In this document: positions 35,521 to 44,804 of the stretch, in pieces
Position numbering within the stretch: position 1 is the first letter of the stretch
Layout: each line of letters opens with the position of its first letter
DNA from: Allopusillimonas ginsengisoli
GTDB lineage: Bacteria; Pseudomonadota; Gammaproteobacteria; Burkholderiales; Burkholderiaceae_B
DNA length: 64,000 bases
Direction of reading: 5' to 3'
NCBI RefSeq assembly: GCF_004153455.1
Contig: NZ_SDQE01000007.1
Location: 1-64,000 of the forward strand
The notes under the pieces: generated by a model
The model's input: the letters and a program-made list of their open reading frames with translations, nothing else
The model's database searches: none
What the model was told of the DNA's origin: nothing
Program-made: the position numbers and the translations under genes

Positions 35521-36248
35521 GTTGCTTGTGCCACCTCAGCAACACTGATACCGCGTAACTCAGCAATTTTCTCGGCAACATGCATGACTTTTGAGGGGTC
35601 ATTCATCTTGCCCCGGTGTGGAACGGGCGCTAAATAGGGGGAATCAGTTTCTATCAATAATCTATCCAAGGGTACTTTTCTGGCAACTTCCTGTAAATCC
35701 TTGGCATTTTTAAACGTTACTATCCCGGATAGCGAAATATAGAAATTCATCTCCATGGCTGCCTGGGCAACCTCCCAGGACTCGGTAAAACAATGCATGA
35801 CGCCGCCATATTGCGCGGCACCCTCTTCCTTCATGATGCGCAGCGTGTCCTCGCTCGCGGCCCGCGTATGAATGATGAGCGGCAGGCCTGTTTCGCGGCT
35901 GGCCCGGATATGCGTGCGAAAGCGATCGCGCTGCCAGGATAAGGGCTCGACCAGCCGGAAATAATCCAGCCCGGTTTCGCCTAACGCAACCACCTTGGGG
36001 GACTGGGACAGCGCAATCAACTGCTCTACTGTGGGTTCGGTCGTGTCCTGGTAGTCCGGATGCACGCCCACCGAGGCAAATAAGTTATCGTGGGGCGCCA
36101 CCATGTCCATCAGGCCCTGCCACGCCGGCAGGTTAACACTGACCACCAGCGCATAACGCACATCGTTTTGTTTCATGCGTTCTAGAATGTCTGGCAGATT
36201 GTCGGCCAATTCGGGAAAGTTCAGGTGACAATGTGAATCTACAAACAT
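35463..36248 (-). CDS. tatD: TatD-family metal-dependent DNase
   Basis: The 261-residue protein is a TatD-type metallohydrolase (TIM barrel) with exonuclease activity in characterised members. Metal ligands visible are His 6 and 8 (DSHCHLN), Glu in LGETGLDYFR, His in LIIHTRAA, His in MHCFTES and Asp in ETDSPYLAP. The final residues (after FFNLFNKI) lie in the AT-rich island and read KVDIKVI, a few residues beyond the usual end. Gene order mltG-tmk-holB-tatD is standard for the group, although a pilZ gene often found between holB and tatD is absent. Confidence 0.93.
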   Translation of the reverse strand: MFVDSHCHLNFPELADNLPDILERMKQNDVRYALVVSVNLPAWQGLMDMVAPHDNLFASVGVHPDYQDTTEPTVEQLIALSQSPKVVALGETGLDYFRLVEPLSWQRDRFRTHIRASRETGLPLIIHTRAASEDTLRIMKEEGAAQYGGVMHCFTESWEVAQAAMEMNFYISLSGIVTFKNAKDLQEVARKVPLDRLLIETDSPYLAPVPHRGKMNDPSKVMHVAEKIAELRGISVAEVAQATTDNFFNLFNKIKVDIKVI

Positions 36249-36279
36249 GCGAAACCGCCTACGTAATCAGAAAAAACCT

Positions 36280-37329
36280 TCAGGGCTGACGGACAGGGTT
36301 GCAGGCAAGCGCTACCCGCTGCAATGCGCTATGGGTGAACAGCTTGGCATTGAGAGGGTGCCCTGCAATGCGCCGTTGCTGAGTGAGCCACCGGGCCGTG
36401 TCCCCGAGATGCTGGCGCGAGGCCTGGGCCGCAATCGTGTTGATATGCGATTCCAGCGCCGGGTAATAGCGTACCTGGGCCTCCGATGCGGCCAGGAGAA
36501 TATCCACAAACAAGCGCTGAAGGCTGTCTATCCAGGCGTCTGGCGCCAATTTTTCGATTTGGTCCGCCAAGGGCCCAATATCGGACGTCGCGCTGCCAGC
36601 CAGCCCTTTTGTCAGTTGCTGTAGCCAGTCGGGGCACGGACTGTCGTTCGAGAGCGACAACGCTTTGGCCAGCAAGGGCGCCCCACCCGCTGCCGCCAAC
36701 CATTCATCGGCGCGCGAGACCTGTTCCGCCTGCAGCCACGCCAGGGATTGCGCCGGATCCGGCACCGGCAACGGCAGCCGGCGACAACGCGACACCAGGG
36801 TGGGCAGCAAGCGGTCTGGGGCATCGGCCACCAGCAGGAATACCGTATGCTCGGGCGGTTCTTCCAGTACCTTGAGCAGGGCATTGGCGGCAATCATGTT
36901 CATGGCTCTGGCTGGATACAGCACTGCGACGCGCCAGCCGCCACGATGCGTGGCCGTATTGAACCAACTGCCCAAAGCGCGTAGCTGTTCGACGCGTATA
37001 TCCCTGGAAGGCGTTTTTTTAACAGTTGACACCGAAGTGTCTTCTTCAACTGCCACCCCTTCTTCCTGGGCCACGGCATCAGGACGGATGCGCCTGAGAT
37101 CAGGGTGGTTACCGCCCGCCACCCACAGGCAGGCAGGACACGTGCCGCAGGCCAGGCCGTTGGCCGGCTGCTCGCACAGCAGGCTGGCCGCTGCCGCAAG
37201 CGCGAACTGTTTTTTGCCTATGCCTGGCAGACCATGCAGCAACCACGCATGTGCAAAGCGCTCGCGCTGGTTAAGCCATTGTTGGGCAAGCTCACGCTGC
37301 CAGGGCAAAAAATCAGGTAACGCGCTCAT
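36280..37329 (-). CDS. holB: DNA polymerase III delta' subunit
   Basis: HolB is part of the clamp loader that places the beta sliding clamp on DNA. The 349-residue protein has the AAA+ P-loop-like LHGLPGIGKKQFAL (about 32-45) and a zinc-binding set of four cysteines (about 52, 61, 64, 67; CGTCPAC). It also has NALLKVLEEPPEHTVFLLVA and LLPTLVSRCRRLP (the sensor and SRC motif of delta'). An acidic insertion after the zinc module (EEGVAVEEDTS) is unusual but in frame. Its ATG overlaps the tmk stop by 4 bp. Confidence 0.94.
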   Translation of the reverse strand: MSALPDFLPWQRELAQQWLNQRERFAHAWLLHGLPGIGKKQFALAAAASLLCEQPANGLACGTCPACLWVAGGNHPDLRRIRPDAVAQEEGVAVEEDTSVSTVKKTPSRDIRVEQLRALGSWFNTATHRGGWRVAVLYPARAMNMIAANALLKVLEEPPEHTVFLLVADAPDRLLPTLVSRCRRLPLPVPDPAQSLAWLQAEQVSRADEWLAAAGGAPLLAKALSLSNDSPCPDWLQQLTKGLAGSATSDIGPLADQIEKLAPDAWIDSLQRLFVDILLAASEAQVRYYPALESHINTIAAQASRQHLGDTARWLTQQRRIAGHPLNAKLFTHSALQRVALACNPVRQP

Positions 37330-37979
37330 GCCGTACTGCCTGTCAGCCGCGCTTGCCAGTGCGACACCAAGCTATCAATCTGCGCACCCAGCTGTTCCCG
37401 GATGACCTCTATCGGCAAGGTCGAATCGATCAGCCGCAGTCGCTCTGGCTGCGTATTGACACGCTCATGATAGGCCGCGCGAGTGCGCTCGAAGAACGCA
37501 GCGCCCTCTTGCTCGAAACGGTCTGGCTCGCGCGCAGAGGCCAGCCGCTGGCGCGCAACGTCGAGCGGCACATCAAACAGCCAACTGCGATCGGGCTCCA
37601 GCCCATTGAGTGCCCAGCTTTCCAGCTGTTGCACAGCTTCGCTGCCCAGTTGCCGCCCGCCACCCTGGTACGCATAACTGGCATCGGTATAGCGGTCGCA
37701 GACCACCCACGTTCCCTGCTGCAGGGCAGGCAAAATCACCTGTATCACATGCTCGCAGCGCGCCGCGAACATCAGCAATGCCTCTGTTTTGGCATGCATG
37801 TCGCAGGACAATAGAATGTCGCGCAGCCGTTCACCGAGCGCCGTGCCGCCGGGTTCGCGCGTGGACAAAACCTGCAATCCCTTGTCGCGCAGGCGATCTA
37901 CCAGCCATTGCACATGCGTGCTCTTTCCGGCGCCGTCCAGGCCTTCGAGTGTAATAAAGCAACCCCGTTGGTTCTGCAT
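37326..37979 (-). CDS. tmk: Thymidylate kinase
   Basis: Tmk phosphorylates dTMP to dTDP. The 217-residue protein shows the P-loop GLDGAGKST at about 13-21, the TREPGGT substrate loop, and DRYTDASYAYQGGGR with the DR(Y/F) motif. A LID region with REPDRFEQEG identifies the type II (E. coli-like) enzyme. It starts with the base directly after the mltG stop codon and overlaps holB by 4 bp, so mltG-tmk-holB form a tightly coupled operon. Confidence 0.96.
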   Translation of the reverse strand: MQNQRGCFITLEGLDGAGKSTHVQWLVDRLRDKGLQVLSTREPGGTALGERLRDILLSCDMHAKTEALLMFAARCEHVIQVILPALQQGTWVVCDRYTDASYAYQGGGRQLGSEAVQQLESWALNGLEPDRSWLFDVPLDVARQRLASAREPDRFEQEGAAFFERTRAAYHERVNTQPERLRLIDSTLPIEVIREQLGAQIDSLVSHWQARLTGSTA

Positions 37980-38987
37980 TTATTTGCGCCCCAGTATGTA
38001 CTTGGCAACCGCGCGGTTGTGCGCGGCCAGATTGGTGGAAAACTCGCTGGTACCGTCTCCACGCGAAACGAAATACAGATAGCCGTGCTCGTCTGGGTGC
38101 AGCACGGCCAGGAGGGACGCGCGCCCCGGCGCGGCAATGGGCGTAGGCGGCAGGCCGTTACGTGTGTAGGTATTCCAGGGGGTGTCGGTGGTCAGGTCTC
38201 TTTTACGTATCCGCCCCTGATAAGCGTCGCCCATGCCGTAAATAACGGTGGGATCAGTTTGCAAGGGCATGCCGAGCTTGAGGCGATTGACAAACACGCC
38301 TGCAACCTTGCCGCGATCCATGCTGTGGCCAGTCTCCTTTTCAACAATGGAGGCCAGAACCAAGGCCTCGTAAGGCGTTTTCAGCGGCAACTGCTGGTCG
38401 CGTTCCGCCCACAGGTTGTCCAGCATTTTCTGCTGGGCATGAAAAGCGCGCCGCAAAATGTCGTAATCGGTCGTACCCGGCACAAATACATAAGTATCAG
38501 GATAAAACAGCCCTTCGGGGCTTTGAACATCGGCGCCCAGGCGTGCCAGGAGTTCGTCGTCGCTCACGCCATCGAGCGTTTGGCGTACGGCCGGGTTGTC
38601 TTGCAAAGCTTGCCGGATACGCTTGTATGTCCATCCTTCGACCAGGGTCAGGCGAGTTTGGGTCATGTCGCCATTGGCCATGCGTTCGAGCAGGCGTCGA
38701 GGGGTATCCCCCTGCAACGCCTCGTAGGCGCCAGCTTGCAGTCGCTTGTCCAACTGGGTCAGCCGCGCCAGCGCCACAAAGCCCCTGCTGTTGATATGAA
38801 TGCCCGCCTCGTTCAGCGCGCGTGCTATGGTGGCTGGGCCGCTGCCCGTCTCAACAATGTAATCGATACGCGGACTGTCCATGGTTACCGGGCGCTGCGA
38901 CCAATACCAGGCGCCGGCGCTGAGCAAGGCGGCGCCCAGGGCCACCAGGAGAAACACAGAAAGAAGGATCAGCTTGAATTTTTTCAT
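37980..38987 (-). CDS. mltG: Endolytic murein transglycosylase MltG
   Basis: MltG cleaves nascent glycan strands in the inner-membrane-proximal periplasm and may terminate peptidoglycan chains. The 335-residue protein has one N-terminal membrane anchor (residues about 5-27) and the YceG domain. The catalytic Glu is about 218 in ASIVEKETG, followed by KLGMPLQTDPTVIYG, the NTYTRNGLPPTPIAAPG loop and the C-terminal YFVSRGDGTSEFS. It is the first gene of the mltG-tmk-holB run and is divergent from ygfZ. Confidence 0.95.
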   Translation of the reverse strand: MKKFKLILLSVFLLVALGAALLSAGAWYWSQRPVTMDSPRIDYIVETGSGPATIARALNEAGIHINSRGFVALARLTQLDKRLQAGAYEALQGDTPRRLLERMANGDMTQTRLTLVEGWTYKRIRQALQDNPAVRQTLDGVSDDELLARLGADVQSPEGLFYPDTYVFVPGTTDYDILRRAFHAQQKMLDNLWAERDQQLPLKTPYEALVLASIVEKETGHSMDRGKVAGVFVNRLKLGMPLQTDPTVIYGMGDAYQGRIRKRDLTTDTPWNTYTRNGLPPTPIAAPGRASLLAVLHPDEHGYLYFVSRGDGTSEFSTNLAAHNRAVAKYILGRK

Positions 38988-39142
38988 CAGCCTTCCAGTT
39001 TAGCCCAGACCCGGGCTTGCGCGAACCCTTGTCCCAAGCTCGCAGGACCCGATATTTTGGGCAAATACCGCCAGGGCCGGTATCATAGGCATCAAGCGCA
39101 CTTCACGCCCGGCGCATCACTGTTGTTATCAGCTCCAAATCC

Positions 39143-40165
39143 ATGAATCGCACACCTACTACTTTATTTCCCCTACACGATCTTGCCGTCCTGCAAGCCA
39201 CTGGCGCGGATGCCATTGCTTTTCTGCATGGCCAGCTTACTCAGGACGTTGAAGGCCTGCCTGAAGGGCAAGCGCGACTCGCAGGCTATTGCACGGCCAA
39301 GGGCCGCCTGCTGGGCAGCCTTCTTATCTGGAAAACGCCTCAGCAGGATGGCGACACATCACCTGTATTACGAGCGCTTGTCAAAGCCGACCTCGCCCAG
39401 GCGCTGGCCAAGCGGATATCGATGTTTATCCTTCGTGCCAAAGTGAAAATAGAGATTACCAACCTTCCCGTCTATGGATTGATTCGACACGCTCAAGAGG
39501 ATCAGGCCAGCCTCCCAGGGCTGCCCGGTTTCGATGAGGCGCAGTGGGCTGCGCTGCCGGCGGAGCCCGCGCCCTGGTCAGTAGCCATGCTCAAAAACGA
39601 CTGGCAGGCCATTGGCGCCCCGTCTGCGCAGCCCGACATGGTGCGGTGGTGGCTGATTCCCAGCCTCCAGGCGTCCGAACAAGACAAGTCCCCACATCCT
39701 GGCCTGGAGGACTCGGCAGAAGACACCGCGCCATGGCATGCGGCGGACATCGCTGCGGGATTGCCTTGGGTGCAGGCCGCAACGCAGGACCTCTTCATTC
39801 CTCAGACGCTCAATTTTGATCTCATCGACGGGGTCAATTTCACCAAGGGGTGTTACCCGGGCCAAGAAGTCGTGGCAAGGGCCCATTATCGCGGCACGGT
39901 AAAACGTCGCATGGCATATGGCAAAGTCGCGAGCGCAAAAAGCATTGACGCGGCCGCATTGCCGGGCATGGACACCTACGATGCATTGCGCCCGGACAAC
40001 CCCTGCGGACGGATTGTTAATGCAGCGCTCAATGGCGAAACGCTGCATGTGCTGATGGAAACCCAGTTGGCAGACCTCGGTCAGGCTGATTACCGGCTGG
40101 AAAGCGCGAACGGCCTCGCTATTCAGCCGTTTGACCTGCCGTATCCGCTGAAGGTCGAGGCCTGA
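39143..40165 (+). CDS. ygfZ: Folate-binding YgfZ/GcvT-like protein
   Basis: YgfZ is a GcvT-related, folate-dependent protein that supports Fe-S enzyme maturation (for example MiaB activity in E. coli). The 340-residue protein has the N-terminal FLHGQLTQDVEGL and LAGYCTAKGRLLGSLLIW segments. The signature motif K-G-C-Y-P-G-Q-E lies at about 235-242, with the essential Cys about 237. It is divergent from mltG, as in many betaproteobacteria, and ends 3 bp from the convergent mmsB. Confidence 0.93.
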   Translation: MNRTPTTLFPLHDLAVLQATGADAIAFLHGQLTQDVEGLPEGQARLAGYCTAKGRLLGSLLIWKTPQQDGDTSPVLRALVKADLAQALAKRISMFILRAKVKIEITNLPVYGLIRHAQEDQASLPGLPGFDEAQWAALPAEPAPWSVAMLKNDWQAIGAPSAQPDMVRWWLIPSLQASEQDKSPHPGLEDSAEDTAPWHAADIAAGLPWVQAATQDLFIPQTLNFDLIDGVNFTKGCYPGQEVVARAHYRGTVKRRMAYGKVASAKSIDAAALPGMDTYDALRPDNPCGRIVNAALNGETLHVLMETQLADLGQADYRLESANGLAIQPFDLPYPLKVEA

Positions 40166-40168
40166 CCT

Positions 40169-41053
40169 CTACTTTCGGTACAAATTCAGGATGCTGGAGA
40201 AATCCAGCGCCCCACTGCCCTTGCTGCTGTGCAGCGAATACAGGTTGCGCGCCAGCTCTCCGAGCGGAATGGAAGCCCGCGCATTCAGCGCGGATTCCGC
40301 AGCCAGCCCCAGGTCCTTGAGCATCAGGTCTACGCCGAAACCGCCGGCATACTCCTTGGAGGCCGGCGCGTGATCCATGACGCCTGGCCACGGGTTGTAG
40401 AGCTCGGTGGCCCAGTTGCGGCCCGAACTCTTGGCAATGATGTCGGAAAGCACCTTGGGATCCAGACCATTGGCTGTACCCAGCGCCAATGCTTCCGAAG
40501 TGCCGGCCATCAGGATGCCCAGCAGCATGTTGTTGCAAATCTTGGCCACCTGACCCGCCCCGGCATCGCCGGCATGGAAGATGTTTTTGCCCATTTTTTC
40601 CAGATACGGCGTAGCTGCCTCAAGATCCGCCACTGCGCCGCCAACAATGAAAGTCAGCGTACCGGCGATGGCGCCGCCGGTGCCGCCGGACACCGGCGCA
40701 TCAATCATGCGGATGCCTTTTTCGTTCGCCGCCTCGCCCACCTTGCGCGCTGACTCAGGCGCGATCGTGCTGCATTCAAGTACCAGCGTGCCCGACGCAA
40801 TGTGTTGCAACAAGCCATCATCGCCCAGATACAACCCTTCCACATGCTTGCTGGCAGGCAGCATGGTTACGACGACCTCTGCCCCTCGTACTGCCTCTTT
40901 GGCTGACCCCGCCGCCGTGGCGCCGGAATCCGCCAGCATTTTCACGGAAGCGGGTACCAAATCAAAAACGACCATTTCATGACCGGCCTTGAGCAGGTTT
41001 TGAGCCATGGGGGCTCCCATATGCCCCAGGCCGATAAATGCGATGCGACTCAT
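40169..41053 (-). CDS. mmsB: 3-hydroxyisobutyrate dehydrogenase
   Basis: MmsB oxidises 3-hydroxyisobutyrate to methylmalonate semialdehyde with NAD+ in valine degradation. The 294-residue protein has the Rossmann motif FIGLGHMGAPMAQNL, the substrate loop DAPVSGGTGGAIAGTLT and the catalytic Lys about 172 in GAGQVAKICNNM. The C-terminal FGVDLMLKDLGLA is characteristic of the family. It is the last of three genes that together take isobutyryl-CoA to methylmalonate semialdehyde. The gene for the next enzyme (mmsA) is not in the window. Confidence 0.93.
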   Translation of the reverse strand: MSRIAFIGLGHMGAPMAQNLLKAGHEMVVFDLVPASVKMLADSGATAAGSAKEAVRGAEVVVTMLPASKHVEGLYLGDDGLLQHIASGTLVLECSTIAPESARKVGEAANEKGIRMIDAPVSGGTGGAIAGTLTFIVGGAVADLEAATPYLEKMGKNIFHAGDAGAGQVAKICNNMLLGILMAGTSEALALGTANGLDPKVLSDIIAKSSGRNWATELYNPWPGVMDHAPASKEYAGGFGVDLMLKDLGLAAESALNARASIPLGELARNLYSLHSSKGSGALDFSSILNLYRK

Positions 41054-41098
41054 TGCTGTCTCCTGTTGGAACGATATTATTCTTGAACGAATGCTGGC

Positions 41099-42235
41099 TC
41101 AGGCTTGGCCCATATCCCGCAAGGGATGGGAGGTGCCAGCTGGCCATGGCGGCTGAAAGAACCGCTGCACCCATGCGGACGTGGCGTCTGCGGGCGTGGC
41201 CGGATTCCACTTGGGTTGTTTGTCCTTGTCGACGATGAGGGCACGTATGCCCTCTTGCAGATCGCCCTGGACACCACACTGCAAAGTAACAATGTACTCC
41301 TCGCGGAATACCTCGGCCAGGGACAACAGCCGAACCCGCTTGAGCAGCGAGAAGCTCAGGCGCGCCGATCCTGGCGAGCCAGCCTTAAAGGTTTTCGCGG
41401 CCCGCTGCAGCCAGGGATCATCATGGCTGGCCCAGGCGGCAATGCTGGCACACACCGCGTCGAAATCCTCGCCATCGCAGGCTTCGCGGATCGCCGCAAA
41501 ATGCGTTTCGAGCGGCCCCTGCGGCAACGATTCCGAGGGCTTGTTCGCCAGCATTACTTGCCGCAGAATCGTGGCGTTCTCGGTGGCGCTACCTGTCCAG
41601 GATTGGGCCTGCATCTGCGCCAGTACAGCGTCCCATTGGCTGGTGGCGACGGTGTAATCGGCCAGGCCCAGACGCATGCAATCGCGTGCCCCCAACTGGG
41701 CGCCCGTCATCGCCAGGAAATTGCCGATGCCGTCGGGCAACCGCGCCAACATCCAGGTGCCACCGACGTCCGGAAACAGGCCAATGGACACTTCAGGCAT
41801 GGCAAAGCGCGTGGTTTCACTGACAACTCTATGGCTGGCGCCCATCATCAGACCTACGCCACCGCCCATCACAATGCCACTGCCCCAGCAAACCAATGGC
41901 TTGGCGTAAGTGTGAATCTGGTAATCCAGGCGGTACTCAACCTCGAAGAACTCACGCGCGTAAGGATTATTCCAGGGATCGCGCGACACATTCTCGAGCA
42001 TGCCTTTGTAGATCCCTTGCAGATCGCCGCCTGCGCAGAATGCCCTGCCCCCCGCGGCATCGAGCACCACAAACGCTATGCGCTCGTCGGACTCCCATTG
42101 CGAGAGCTGGGCGGCAAGCAGTTTGCACATCTCCAGCGACAGGCTATTCAGGCTTTGCGGGGCGTTCAGCGTGGCGACGCCGATTTTCTTGTCATTGGCT
42201 GTGTCCAGCTCCCGGAATAACACGGGGGAGTTCAT
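41099..42235 (-). CDS. 3-hydroxyisobutyryl-CoA hydrolase (crotonase family)
   Basis: The 378-residue protein is a crotonase-fold enzyme. It has the oxyanion-hole segments AFCAGGDLQGIY and WGSGIVMGGGVGLMMGASHR, then the conserved PEVSIGLFPDVGGTW that marks the HIBCH subfamily. It is longer than simple enoyl-CoA hydratases (about 260) and matches HIBCH length. The C-terminus has the QEGIRALIVDKDKQPKW pattern. It should release 3-hydroxyisobutyrate for the mmsB product. Its ATG overlaps the acyl-CoA dehydrogenase stop by 4 bp. I assign the hydrolase rather than hydratase role by length and context. Confidence 0.9.
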   Translation of the reverse strand: MNSPVLFRELDTANDKKIGVATLNAPQSLNSLSLEMCKLLAAQLSQWESDERIAFVVLDAAGGRAFCAGGDLQGIYKGMLENVSRDPWNNPYAREFFEVEYRLDYQIHTYAKPLVCWGSGIVMGGGVGLMMGASHRVVSETTRFAMPEVSIGLFPDVGGTWMLARLPDGIGNFLAMTGAQLGARDCMRLGLADYTVATSQWDAVLAQMQAQSWTGSATENATILRQVMLANKPSESLPQGPLETHFAAIREACDGEDFDAVCASIAAWASHDDPWLQRAAKTFKAGSPGSARLSFSLLKRVRLLSLAEVFREEYIVTLQCGVQGDLQEGIRALIVDKDKQPKWNPATPADATSAWVQRFFQPPWPAGTSHPLRDMGQA

Positions 42236-43386
42236 CGGATGTCTGCTCCTTTATCCAGTAATTGGCGGGCGACAATCACCCGCATGATTTCGTTGGTACC
42301 CTCGAGAATCTGGTGTACGCGGGTATCGCGTACCAGGCGTTCGAGCGGATAATCCTTGAGGTAGCCATAGCCGCCATGAATCTGCTGACCGTCCAGGCAG
42401 GCCTGGAAGCAGAGGTCGGTGGCGAACCGTTTGGCCATGGCGCAATAGGAAGATGCGTTGGGATCGCCTTCGTCAAGCTTGGAGGCGGCCAGGCGAATCA
42501 TCTGCCGCGAAGCCACAATATGTGTCAGCATGTCGACCAGCTTGAATTGCAACGCCTGAAAAGCGCCCAATTGCTGGCCAAACTGCTTGCGTTCACCCAT
42601 ATAACGGCGTGCCGCGTCGTAAGCCCCCTGCGCGGCGCCCACCGAGCAGATGCCGATATTGATCCGGCCGCCGTCCAGCCCTTTCATGGCAAATTTGAAG
42701 CCTTCGCCTTCCTGGCCCAATAGGTTTTCGGCCGGTACTTCGACGTTCTCGAACACGATAGGACGTGTCGACTGGCTATTCCAGCCCATTTTGTCTTCTT
42801 TGCGACCATAGGTGATCCCCGGCGTGTCCGCAGGGACGACAAAAGCCGAAATGCCCGCTGCGCCCGGGCCGCCCGTACGCGCCATAACCACCAGCACATC
42901 CGTATCGCCCGCGCCGGAAATGAAAGCCTTGGCGCCGTTGAGCACATAGGCGCCGCCGCGTTTCTCGGCGCGCGTGCTCAACGAAGCGGCGTCTGATCCC
43001 GAACCGGGTTCGGTGAGACAGTACGAGGCGAGCTTTTCGCCGGTGACCAGCACCGGGCCCCACACATCCCGGACCGACTGACTCGCCCAAGACCCGATCA
43101 TCCAGGTGGCCATATTGTGGATGGTCAAAAAGGCCGTCGTCGAAGGATCGAAGACGGCCATTTCCTCGAACACCAGGGTGGCATCGAGCCTGGGCAGGCC
43201 CAGACCGCCTATGGATTCGGGCGCGTAGATGGCGCAGAAACCCAACTCACCGGCCCGTGCGAAGGTATCGCGCGGAAATATATTTTCGGCATCCCATCGC
43301 GCCGCGTTAGGCTCCAGCTCGCCCAGGGCAAAGTCGCGGGCGGCCTGTGCAAAGGCCTGTTGTTCATCGCTAAGGCGGAAATCCAT
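42232..43386 (-). CDS. Acyl-CoA dehydrogenase, probably isobutyryl-CoA dehydrogenase
   Basis: This FAD enzyme converts an acyl-CoA to the 2,3-enoyl-CoA. The 384-residue protein has the ACAD landmarks SYCLTEPGSGSDAASL, NGAKAFISGAGD, GEGFKFAMKGLDGGRINIG, IHGGYGYLKDYPLERLVRD and the catalytic Glu in ILEGTNEIMR. Its company (hydrolase and 3-hydroxyisobutyrate dehydrogenase) points to isobutyryl-CoA as substrate, but 2-methylbutyryl-CoA is also possible. An enoyl-CoA hydratase for the intervening hydration step is not in the cluster. Confidence 0.9.
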   Translation of the reverse strand: MDFRLSDEQQAFAQAARDFALGELEPNAARWDAENIFPRDTFARAGELGFCAIYAPESIGGLGLPRLDATLVFEEMAVFDPSTTAFLTIHNMATWMIGSWASQSVRDVWGPVLVTGEKLASYCLTEPGSGSDAASLSTRAEKRGGAYVLNGAKAFISGAGDTDVLVVMARTGGPGAAGISAFVVPADTPGITYGRKEDKMGWNSQSTRPIVFENVEVPAENLLGQEGEGFKFAMKGLDGGRINIGICSVGAAQGAYDAARRYMGERKQFGQQLGAFQALQFKLVDMLTHIVASRQMIRLAASKLDEGDPNASSYCAMAKRFATDLCFQACLDGQQIHGGYGYLKDYPLERLVRDTRVHQILEGTNEIMRVIVARQLLDKGADIR

Positions 43387-43477
43387 GTAATCTGTCTCCT
43401 TGTCGCGGCCCGGGATCCGTCCGCGCTGCCGATTAATTATAGTGGTCTACCATAGCGCGCTTGGGCGAGGATTTATG

Positions 43478-43846
43478 TCATGTGCGCGACAATCGGCTTT
43501 TTCTGTGCTGAGCGCGCCGGCGACGCGATTCCATGGGGTCGAAGTCCAGTGGACGATAGATTTCCACCCGATCGCCCTCGGAAAGCGGATGGTCTCTGCT
43601 GCATCGCTGCCCAAAAATACCTGCCTTGAGATCGGCCATGTCGTAGTCGGGGAATTGCTGCGCAAAGCCGCTGCGGTCTATCGCCTGCCCCAGGGTGGCG
43701 TCTGGCCCCATCCGCATCTCCACAGCCCAGACTTCATCCGGCCCCTGTGCGAAAATGACTTGCACGGTGATGCCGCGGCTGTCAGTGGCTGTTGCGTGAT
43801 TTGGCCTTGCAGGATTTTCGCCGGCACCAGAGGTTTCAGCCGCCAT
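43478..43846 (-). CDS. rnfH: RnfH (RatB) family ubiquitin-like protein
   Basis: The 122-residue protein is a beta-grasp protein of the RnfH/UPF0125 family, with ITVQVIFAQGPDEVWAVEMRMGPDATLGQAIDRSG, IFGQRCSRDHPLSEGDRVEIYRPL and a basic tail RRRRAQHRK. The function is unclear; the name comes from location in rnf clusters of other species. The frame is open well into ratA, but ATG 43846 is the family-like start and overlaps ratA by 11 bp. The ratA-rnfH pair beside smpB is a standard proteobacterial arrangement. Confidence 0.88.
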   Translation of the reverse strand: MAAETSGAGENPARPNHATATDSRGITVQVIFAQGPDEVWAVEMRMGPDATLGQAIDRSGFAQQFPDYDMADLKAGIFGQRCSRDHPLSEGDRVEIYRPLDFDPMESRRRRAQHRKSRLSRT

Positions 43847-44270
43847 ATAATGCCTGGGCTCGCTGCGTGAAAGAGTCGATGAAACTGGTGGCGATGCGAT
43901 TGAAAATGGGGCCGACCACCGCTTCCAGCGTACGGCTGGAAAACGCGTATTCCATTGTGTAGGATACTTTACAGGCATCGGCGGCCAACTCCTGGAACGC
44001 CCAGGTACCCTTGAGCTGAGAAAATGGGCCATCAACAAGATTAACCGTAATCAACTCCGGATAATCATGCTCATTGCGGGTGGTGAAAGTCTGACGTATC
44101 CCGGCAATGCTGATCGTCACAGAGGCTTCCATGCCCTTTTCATCTTTTCGGTGTACCGTAGTGCCTCCACACCACGGCATGAATTCTGGATATTTTTCAA
44201 CGTCGGCAACCAGGTCGAACATCTGGCCGCGACTGTGCGGGACGAGAACTGAGCGTTGTACTTTATGCAT
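43836..44270 (-). CDS. ratA: RatA/COQ10-family START-domain protein
   Basis: The 144-residue protein has a START-like lipid-binding fold of the Coq10/RatA family: HKVQRSVLVPHSRGQMFDLVADVEKYPEFMPWC, GPFSQLKGTWAFQELAADACKVSYTMEYAFSSRTLE and the C-terminal FIDSFTQRAQALYG. E. coli RatA was reported to block 70S ribosome association, while Coq10 proteins bind ubiquinone; both views exist. It is divergent from smpB by 57 bp and followed by rnfH. Confidence 0.92.
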   Translation of the reverse strand: MHKVQRSVLVPHSRGQMFDLVADVEKYPEFMPWCGGTTVHRKDEKGMEASVTISIAGIRQTFTTRNEHDYPELITVNLVDGPFSQLKGTWAFQELAADACKVSYTMEYAFSSRTLEAVVGPIFNRIATSFIDSFTQRAQALYGG

Positions 44271-44327
44271 CGAGCCGTGTTAATAGATAGAATGTAGCGA
44301 TTTTAGCCTCTATAGGCATATTGATTC

Positions 44328-44786
44328 ATGAGCATTGTCGATAACCGCAAAGCAACGCACGATTACTTCATCGAAGACCGCTTCGAAGCGGGACTCGTGC
44401 TCGAAGGCTGGGAAGTCAAAGCCATACGTGCGGGTCACGTGCAGCTCAAGGAAAGCTACGTCATCGTGCGCGGTGGCGAGCTCTGGATATTGGGCATGCA
44501 TATCAGCCCGCTTCCCACCGCTTCAACACACATACATCCGAACGCTACCCGCACGCGCAAGCTGCTTCTGAAGGCCGAAGAGATCAGCAAGCTGATCGGC
44601 AAAGTGGAGCAGCGCGGCTACACGCTGGTGCCGCTCAATCTGCATTACAAGAATGGCCGCATCAAGCTGGATTTTGGCCTGGGGCGTGGCAAGAAACTGC
44701 ACGACAAGCGAGACACGGCACGCGACAAGGACTGGCAACGAGAAAAAGAGCGCATCATGAAACATGATACGCGCAACAAGGCCTGA
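44328..44786 (+). CDS. smpB: SsrA-binding protein SmpB
   Basis: SmpB binds tmRNA and brings it to stalled ribosomes for trans-translation. The 152-residue protein shows [52 protein letters not shown] and the basic C-terminal tail [22 protein letters not shown], which folds in the mRNA channel. Length is normal. The ssrA gene itself is not in this window. Together with arfB at the left end, the organism has two ribosome-rescue systems. Confidence 0.96.
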   Translation: MSIVDNRKATHDYFIEDRFEAGLVLEGWEVKAIRAGHVQLKESYVIVRGGELWILGMHISPLPTASTHIHPNATRTRKLLLKAEEISKLIGKVEQRGYTLVPLNLHYKNGRIKLDFGLGRGKKLHDKRDTARDKDWQREKERIMKHDTRNKA

Positions 44787-44804
44787 TTTCGCCATCAGGG
44801 CGCA

